From: DASTHS01 sp035718085
GTDB taxonomy: Bacteria > Actinomycetota > Acidimicrobiia > Acidimicrobiales > Palsa-688
Assembly: GCA_035718085.1 (NCBI GenBank)
Contig: DASTHS010000302.1
Location: forward strand, 1 to 12,818
Length of the DNA: 12,818 nt
Reading direction: 5' to 3'
Shown: positions 8,174 through 12,818 of the stretch, piece by piece
Layout of the letters: every line of letters starts with the position of its first letter
Position numbering within the stretch: position 1 is the first letter of the stretch
Made by a program: the position numbers and the translations under genes
Notes under the pieces: generated by a model
What the model was told of the DNA's origin: nothing
Seen by the model: the letters and a program-made list of their open reading frames with translations, nothing else
Databases searched by the model: none

Positions 8174-9238
8174 ATGGGCGCCACCGACTTCGACGCCATG
8201 GGCGGCTGGCCCGGGGTCCTCTCCGAGCTGGCGGCCGGCCGGCACCTGAGCGCCGGGCAGGCGGCCGCCGCCCTCGGCGAGGTGCTCGCCGGCGACGCCA
8301 CCTCCGCCCAGATCGCCGCCTTCGTCTTCGGCCTGCGCTGCAAGGGCGAGACCGTCGAGGAGATGCGGGGGCTGGTGGCCGCCATGCTCGCCGCCGCCGA
8401 GCGGGTGCAGGTCGGGCCCGAGCTCGCCGACCGCCTGGTCGACACCTGCGGCACCGGCGGCGACCGCAGCGGCACCATCAACGTGTCGACCATCGCCGCC
8501 CTGGTGGTGGCCGGCGCCGGCGTGCCGGTGTGCAAGCACGGGGGGCGGGCGGCGTCGTCGAAGGCCGGGTCCGCCGACGTGCTCGAGGCGCTCGGCGTCG
8601 CCATCGAGGTGCCCCCCGACGGCGTGCGCCACTGCATCGAGACCGCCGGCATCGGCTTCTGCTTCGCCCCCCGCTACCACCCGGCCATGCGCCACGCCGT
8701 GCCCACCCGCCGGGAGCTGGGGGTGCCGACGGCGTTCAACCTGCTGGGCCCGCTGGCCAACCCGGCCCGGGTGCGCCGGCAGGTGGTCGGCGTGGGCGAC
8801 CCGGCCGCCGCCACCCGCATGTGCGAGGTGCTCGTCGCCGGCGGCGCCCGCTCGGTGATGGTGGTGCACGGCGACGACGGCCTCGACGAGCTGACCACCA
8901 CCACCACCTCGACGGTGGTGGCGTGGGCGGCCGGCGACGACGCCCCCCGGGTGGCCACCGTCGACCCCGCCGACCTCGGGCTGGCACCCGCCGCCCCCGG
9001 CGACCTCGTCGGCGGCGACGCCGCCACCAACGCCGCGCTGGCCCGCGCCGTCCTCGAGGGCGCCCCCGGCGCGCACCGCGACATCGTGGTGCTCAACGCC
9101 GCAGCCGCCCTGGTCGTGGCCGGGGTGGCCGACGGCATGGCCGCGGGGCTCGAGGCCGCCGCCGCGTCGGTCGACTCCGGGGCGGCGGCGACCGCCCTCG
9201 AGCGGCTGGTGGCGGCGTCGCGCCAGGCGGCGTGCTGA
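8174..9238 (+). CDS. trpD: Anthranilate phosphoribosyltransferase
   Basis: This 354-residue enzyme joins anthranilate and PRPP to give N-(5-phosphoribosyl)anthranilate and pyrophosphate, the second step of tryptophan synthesis in the cytoplasm. The helical N-terminal domain (about 9-75) precedes the phosphoribosyl-binding domain. Seen motifs are CGTGGDRSGTINVST (92-106), KHGGRAASSKAGSADVLEALG (from K121), FCFAPRYHPAMRHAVPTRRELG with the Arg of the anthranilate site, FNLLGPLANPA, and HGDDGLDELTTTT with the Mg-binding Asp238-Glu239. Length is normal. One departure is G124, where nearly all well-studied TrpD proteins have Asn (KHGN). No other trp genes are adjacent, so it stands alone between whiB and a SARP-type regulator. 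ATG 8174 is used; ATG 8198 (residue 9) is an alternative that keeps the whole domain. Confidence 0.93.
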   Translation: MGATDFDAMGGWPGVLSELAAGRHLSAGQAAAALGEVLAGDATSAQIAAFVFGLRCKGETVEEMRGLVAAMLAAAERVQVGPELADRLVDTCGTGGDRSGTINVSTIAALVVAGAGVPVCKHGGRAASSKAGSADVLEALGVAIEVPPDGVRHCIETAGIGFCFAPRYHPAMRHAVPTRRELGVPTAFNLLGPLANPARVRRQVVGVGDPAAATRMCEVLVAGGARSVMVVHGDDGLDELTTTTTSTVVAWAAGDDAPRVATVDPADLGLAPAAPGDLVGGDAATNAALARAVLEGAPGAHRDIVVLNAAAALVVAGVADGMAAGLEAAAASVDSGAAATALERLVAASRQAAC

Positions 9239-9252
9239 GGGGGCGGCCGCAG

Positions 9253-9258
9253 TAGATT
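9253..9258 (+). promoter_or_regulatory. Candidate -10 box of the SARP/NB-ARC regulator gene
   Basis: TAGATT fits the TANNNT class and is one of the few AT-containing hexamers in the 73-bp gap after trpD. Transcription would begin near 9265, giving a leader of about 47 bases that contains the ribosome site GGAG (9303-9306), 5 bases before the GTG start. No -35 match is visible. Confidence 0.4.
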
Positions 9259-9262
9259 CTGG

Positions 9263-9291
9263 CGCTCCGGTCGCGGGGCAGGTCGCTCCGG
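9263..9291 (+). repeat. Direct repeat CGCTCCGG x2, 21-bp period, in the leader of the regulator gene
   Basis: CGCTCCGG occurs at 9263-9270 and again at 9284-9291, a 21-bp step close to two helical turns. It lies between the candidate -10 box and the start of the SARP-type regulator. SARP proteins generally recognise short direct repeats on one face of the helix, so an autoregulatory site is imaginable. The repeat is short and downstream of the putative -10 box, so repression or coincidence is as likely as activation. Confidence 0.25.
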
Positions 9292-9311
9292 ACCCGTCCA
9301 TCGGAGAGGGC

Positions 9312-12300
9312 GTGGAGCACCAGGCCGCCACCGGCGCCGCCACGGGCGCCGACACCGCCACCGGGCCGCGCGTCGGCGCGCCCGAGCACATCGGCTTCCC
9401 CCGCGTCCCGCCGCTGCTCGGCCGCGACCGCGAGCTCGGCGAGCTGCGCGCCGCGCTCGGCCGGGCACGCCTGGTGACCGTCACCGGGGTGGGCGGCGTC
9501 GGCAAGACGGTGCTGGCCGTCTCCGGGGCTCTGGCGACCTCCGTCCCGGTCGGCGACCGGTCCTTCGTCGACCTGGCCCGCGTGGGTGACGCCGCCCTGG
9601 TGCCGGCCGCGGTGGCCGCTGCCGTCGGCCTCGGCGACGACCGCCCCGGCGACCCCGTCGACCGGCTGGTCGAGGGGCTGCGCGACCGCAGCGGCCTGCT
9701 GGTCGTCGACAACTGCGAGCACCTGCTCGGCGCCGTTCGCACCGTGGTGGGCCGGGTGCTCGACGGCTGCCCGGGGGTGAGCCTGCTGCTCACCAGCCGC
9801 CAGCCCCTGCGCATCGCCGGCGAGGTGCTGGTGCGGTTGGCGGGGCTGGCAGCGGAGGCGGCGGCCGGCGCCGACGGGCCGCCGCCGGCGGTGGCGCTGT
9901 TCCTCGAGCGGGCGCGCGACGCGCGCGGCGGGGTCACCCTGGCCGCCGAGGAGGTCGACGCGGTCGCCGAGCTGTGCCGGCGCATCGACGGCCTGCCGCT
10001 CGCCATCGAGCTGGCGGCCGCCCGCACCGACGTGCTCGGGCCCCTCGACCTGTTGGAGCGGCTCGACCGCCAGCTCGACCTGCTGGCTCGGCGCGAGGGA
10101 GAGGTCGGGCGGCACCAGACCCTCCGCGCCGTCTTCGAGTGGAGCTTCGAGCTGCTCGGCGAGGCGGAGCAGCGGGTGTTCCGCCGGCTCGGACCGTTCA
10201 CGGGCGGCTTCACCCTCGACGCCGCCGAGCGGGTGTGCGCAGGTGACGGCGTCGAGGTGGCGGAGGTCGCCGACGTGCTCGGCGACCTCACCGAGAAGTC
10301 GATGCTGCTGGCGCGCCCCACCGGCGGGCGAAGCCGGTTCTCGCGCCTGGAGACGCTGCGGCGCTTCGCCGACGACTGCCTGTCGCGCTCGGGCGAGGCC
10401 GCCGCCGTCCGGCGCCGCCACGCCGACTGGTGCGCAGAGGTGGCCCGCAAGGCGGCGGCAGCCCCGGCGGCCGAGGCGCTGGCCCGGCTGGAGCCCGAGC
10501 TCGGCAACTTCCGCAACGCCCTGCAGTGGGCCGCCGGCCACGACCCCGGCCTCGCCCTCGAGTTGGTGACGGCCCTGCAGTGGTTCTGGGAGGGCGGGGG
10601 CCACGCCGCCGAGGGTCGCCGGTGGAGCGAGCAGGTGCTCGAGGCGAGCACGGGCGCCCCGCCAGCGGTGCGGGCCGAGGCCGAGGAGGGGCTGGGCCGG
10701 CTGCTGGTGCGCCTGGGCGCCTACGACGAGGCGCGCGAGCGGTTCGAGCGGTGCCGGGCCCTCGCCGGCGACGACGCCGCCGCCCGCGCCCGCCTGACCG
10801 CCCAGCTGGGCGCCGTCGCCCGCCTGCAGGGTCGGTTCGCGGAGGCGGAGGAGTGGCTCACCGCTGCGCTCGACGGGTACGCCGCCCTCGGCGACCGCCC
10901 TGGCATGGCGTCGGTGATGACCGACCTCGGCCAGCTCGCCGCCCTCCGATCGCAGCGCCAGGCCAGCCGGCTGCTGCTCGGCGAAGCGCTCGACATGGCC
11001 CGCCGGGCCGGCGACGACCGTTCGGCGGCGCGGGCGTTGGCGCTGCTGGGGGAGGGGGCGAGCCGCGACGGCGAGGTGGTCACCGCCCGCCGCCTCTTCG
11101 ACGAGGCCGCCGACGCCTACGCCGCCGCCGGCGACACCGGCGGCATGGCCACCGTCGCCTCGGCCGCCGCCAAGATGGCACAGCTGGTCGACGACCTCGA
11201 CCGGGCCGAGGCCGACCAGCAGCGGGCCCTCGCCCTGTTCCGCGAGGTCAACGACCTGAGGGGTGTGGCCCGCGCCTACGCCAACCTGGGGTTCCTCGCC
11301 TACCTCACCGGCCGCCACCACGAGGCGGAAGCGCAGTTCACCGAGGCCGTCGGGCTGCGCCGCCGGCTCGGCGACCGGCGGGGGCTGGCCATCGCGCTGG
11401 TCGGCCTGGCCAACAGCTGGTTCCTCCGCCACCACCAGCCCCCGGACCCGGCCGGGGCCTACCGGCTCTGCGAGCAGGCATTGGGCATCCAGCAGGAGAT
11501 CGGCGACGACGTCAACGCCGGCTGGACGGCCTACATCATGGCGGAGGTGGCCCGGAACCTCGGCCGCGTCGACGACGCCCGCGCACACGCCACGACCTGC
11601 ATCGAGCTGTACCGGCGCAGCGGCCACGAGCGCCTGGCGGGGGTCGGCTTCTTCAGCCTGGCCGCCGTCGACCGCGCCAGCGGGCAGCTGGGGGACGCCG
11701 CCTCGCACGCCCGCGTGGCCCTCGACTCGGCGGCGACCCTCGGCGGGGCGCTGCAGATCGCCCGGTGCATCGAGCTGACGGCGGGCATCTGCGGCGCGGC
11801 GGGCGACCACGCCGCTGCCGCCGAGCTGCGCGGCGCCGCCACGGCCCTGCGCGAGCGCCACGACCTGATCCCCGCCGGGCTGACCCCCGACGGGCCGCTG
11901 CTGGCCGCCGACCTGGCCGAGGTCACCGCCGCCCTGGGCGCTGACGGCGTCGCCCACGCCACCGCCCTCGGCGCCGCCCTGACCCAAGCCGAGGTCGTCG
12001 CCCGGGCCGCCGCCCTTCTGGCGGCGGTGGAAGCAGGAGGCGCGGCCCGGGCACCTGCGCCGCCGCCCTCCGGGGCGGTCGCCGTGCGCCTGCTCGGCGG
12101 TTTCGAGGTCATCGGGGCCGGCGGCCAGCCGGCGACCACCCCGCCGGGCATGGCCAGCCAGGTGGTGAAGATCGTCGCCGTCCGCCGAACGGTGCACATC
12201 GACGAGCTGGTCGAGCTGCTGTGGCCCGACGCCGCGCCCGGGGTGGGCCGCCGCCGGCTGCACAACGTGCTCAGCCGGGTGCGCAAGGCCTACGGCGACG

Positions 12301-12782
12301 TGGTCGTCCGCAGCGGGGAAACCCTCACCCTCGACGAGAGGGTGACCGTCGACGCCGCCGAGTTCACCGCCGCCGCCGCCTCGGCCCTGGCCGCCCCCGA
12401 CGGCGGGGCCGGGCCGATGGCTGCGCTGCGCGACGCCCTCGGCCGCTACCGCGGTGAGCTGCTGCCCGGCGACCGCTTCGCCGACTGGGCCGCCGGGCCC
12501 CGCGAGCGGCTGCGGCAGCTCGCCCTGCGCTGCACCACCGCCGCGGCCCGGGCGGCGGTCACCGACGACGACGTGACCGCCGCCCTCGGCTGGCTCGAGC
12601 AGGCGATCGAGGCCAACCCCCTCGACGAGGGCCCCTACCTCGACGCCGCCCGCCTGCTGGCCCGGGTCGGTCAGCGCAGCCGGGCCGAGCGGATGCTGGC
12701 CCGGGCCCGGGCCACGGCCGAGGTGCTCGGCGTGGCGCCGTCGGCGGAGCTGGACGCCCTCGCCGCCGCGCTCGCCGGCTGA
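9312..12782 (+). CDS. Large regulator: NB-ARC ATPase + TPR + C-terminal SARP/BTAD DNA-binding domain
   Basis: This 1156-residue signal-transduction ATPase should act as a transcription regulator. The N-terminal ATPase (about 30-370) starts with FPRVPPLLGRDREL and has P-loop GVGGVGKT (59-66), Walker B LLVVDNCEHLL (around D133), sensor-like LLLTSRQPLRIAGE (R163) and GLPLAIELAAAR (227-238), as in AfsR and other NB-ARC regulators. A TPR-type helical array spans about 380-900 and is probably where a signal or partner binds. The C-terminus carries a winged helix (about 923-1010, VRLLGGFEVIG...HIDELVELLWP...LHNVLSRVRKAYG) followed by BTAD (about 1012-1150, with YRGELLPGDRFADWA and AIEANPLDEGPYLDAARLLARVGQ). 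In AfsR the SARP half comes first, so the order here is inverted. GTG 9312 is supported by GGAG 5 bases upstream. The target genes are unknown; a gene right of the window is a candidate. Confidence 0.9.
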   Translation: MEHQAATGAATGADTATGPRVGAPEHIGFPRVPPLLGRDRELGELRAALGRARLVTVTGVGGVGKTVLAVSGALATSVPVGDRSFVDLARVGDAALVPAAVAAAVGLGDDRPGDPVDRLVEGLRDRSGLLVVDNCEHLLGAVRTVVGRVLDGCPGVSLLLTSRQPLRIAGEVLVRLAGLAAEAAAGADGPPPAVALFLERARDARGGVTLAAEEVDAVAELCRRIDGLPLAIELAAARTDVLGPLDLLERLDRQLDLLARREGEVGRHQTLRAVFEWSFELLGEAEQRVFRRLGPFTGGFTLDAAERVCAGDGVEVAEVADVLGDLTEKSMLLARPTGGRSRFSRLETLRRFADDCLSRSGEAAAVRRRHADWCAEVARKAAAAPAAEALARLEPELGNFRNALQWAAGHDPGLALELVTALQWFWEGGGHAAEGRRWSEQVLEASTGAPPAVRAEAEEGLGRLLVRLGAYDEARERFERCRALAGDDAAARARLTAQLGAVARLQGRFAEAEEWLTAALDGYAALGDRPGMASVMTDLGQLAALRSQRQASRLLLGEALDMARRAGDDRSAARALALLGEGASRDGEVVTARRLFDEAADAYAAAGDTGGMATVASAAAKMAQLVDDLDRAEADQQRALALFREVNDLRGVARAYANLGFLAYLTGRHHEAEAQFTEAVGLRRRLGDRRGLAIALVGLANSWFLRHHQPPDPAGAYRLCEQALGIQQEIGDDVNAGWTAYIMAEVARNLGRVDDARAHATTCIELYRRSGHERLAGVGFFSLAAVDRASGQLGDAASHARVALDSAATLGGALQIARCIELTAGICGAAGDHAAAAELRGAATALRERHDLIPAGLTPDGPLLAADLAEVTAALGADGVAHATALGAALTQAEVVARAAALLAAVEAGGAARAPAPPPSGAVAVRLLGGFEVIGAGGQPATTPPGMASQVVKIVAVRRTVHIDELVELLWPDAAPGVGRRRLHNVLSRVRKAYGDVVVRSGETLTLDERVTVDAAEFTAAAASALAAPDGGAGPMAALRDALGRYRGELLPGDRFADWAAGPRERLRQLALRCTTAAARAAVTDDDVTAALGWLEQAIEANPLDEGPYLDAARLLARVGQRSRAERMLARARATAEVLGVAPSAELDALAAALAG

Positions 12783-12794
12783 CGCCGCCCGCCC

Positions 12795-12814
12795 GGGCCA
12801 CCCCTGGGCCACCC
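12795..12814 (+). repeat. Direct repeat GGGCCACCC x2 with 11-bp period after the regulator gene
   Basis: GGGCCACCC at 12795-12803 is repeated at 12806-12814 with two intervening bases (CT), an 11-bp step. It starts 13 bases after the stop of the SARP-type regulator, in the last 36 non-coding bases of the window. An 11-bp period of short direct repeats is the known layout of SARP operators next to -35 regions, so this could control a gene beyond the edge. The evidence is a single short pair in GC-rich DNA. Confidence 0.35.
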
Positions 12815-12818
12815 GACC

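Noticed and set aside
9093..12812. Minus-strand open frame of 1239 codons opposite the SARP-type regulator
   Set aside because: The translation is repetitive and matches no fold I know, while the opposite strand encodes well-ordered NB-ARC, TPR and SARP motifs.

Overview
The window is very GC-rich DNA with extreme third-position G/C bias. It encodes a WhiB-family protein, a family essentially confined to Actinobacteria, and its few AT-containing intergenic hexamers look like actinobacterial -10 boxes (TAGGGT, TAGGTT, TAGATT). A high-GC actinomycete is therefore the best reading. An Acidimicrobiia-type lineage is possible but cannot be proven from this window. I see no tRNA, rRNA, CRISPR array, insertion sequence or phage gene, and every main gene appears intact. 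The one partial gene is cut by the window edge.

Left part, minus strand (7701 down to 1): six genes in one direction. First come three tightly packed genes: a GlpD-type FAD glycerol-3-phosphate dehydrogenase, an FAD oxidase of the alkylglycerone-phosphate synthase (AGPS) type whose GTG start overlaps the glpD stop by 4 bases, and, 25 bp further, an FGGY kinase of the glycerol-kinase family. Together they look like a three-carbon phosphate or ether-lipid-like metabolic module. The kinase lacks two of the residues that hold glycerol in E. coli GlpK, so its true substrate is open. Next comes a membrane-bound GAF-GGDEF diguanylate cyclase with an intact GGEEF active site and inhibitory site. After a gap of about 157 bp comes a lipoprotein substrate-binding protein of the Fe3+/thiamine/2-aminoethylphosphonate family and the start of its ABC permease.

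Right part, plus strand (7848 to 12782): a WhiB-like Fe-S protein is transcribed divergently from the glpD operon. It is followed by trpD (anthranilate phosphoribosyltransferase) and a 1156-residue regulator. The regulator carries an NB-ARC/AfsR-type ATPase, a TPR region and, at its C-terminus, a SARP-type winged helix plus BTAD. This is the reverse of the AfsR order. Short direct repeats with periods of 21 bp and 11 bp lie just upstream and just downstream of the regulator gene and are candidate SARP operators.

The main leads are the AGPS/GlpD/kinase module with the altered kinase pocket, the inverted SARP regulator with its nearby repeats, and a TrpD with Gly where the anthranilate-contacting Asn of the KHGN motif is expected. 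No wholly new system is evident. Much of the window is recognisable families in combinations whose function is not established.
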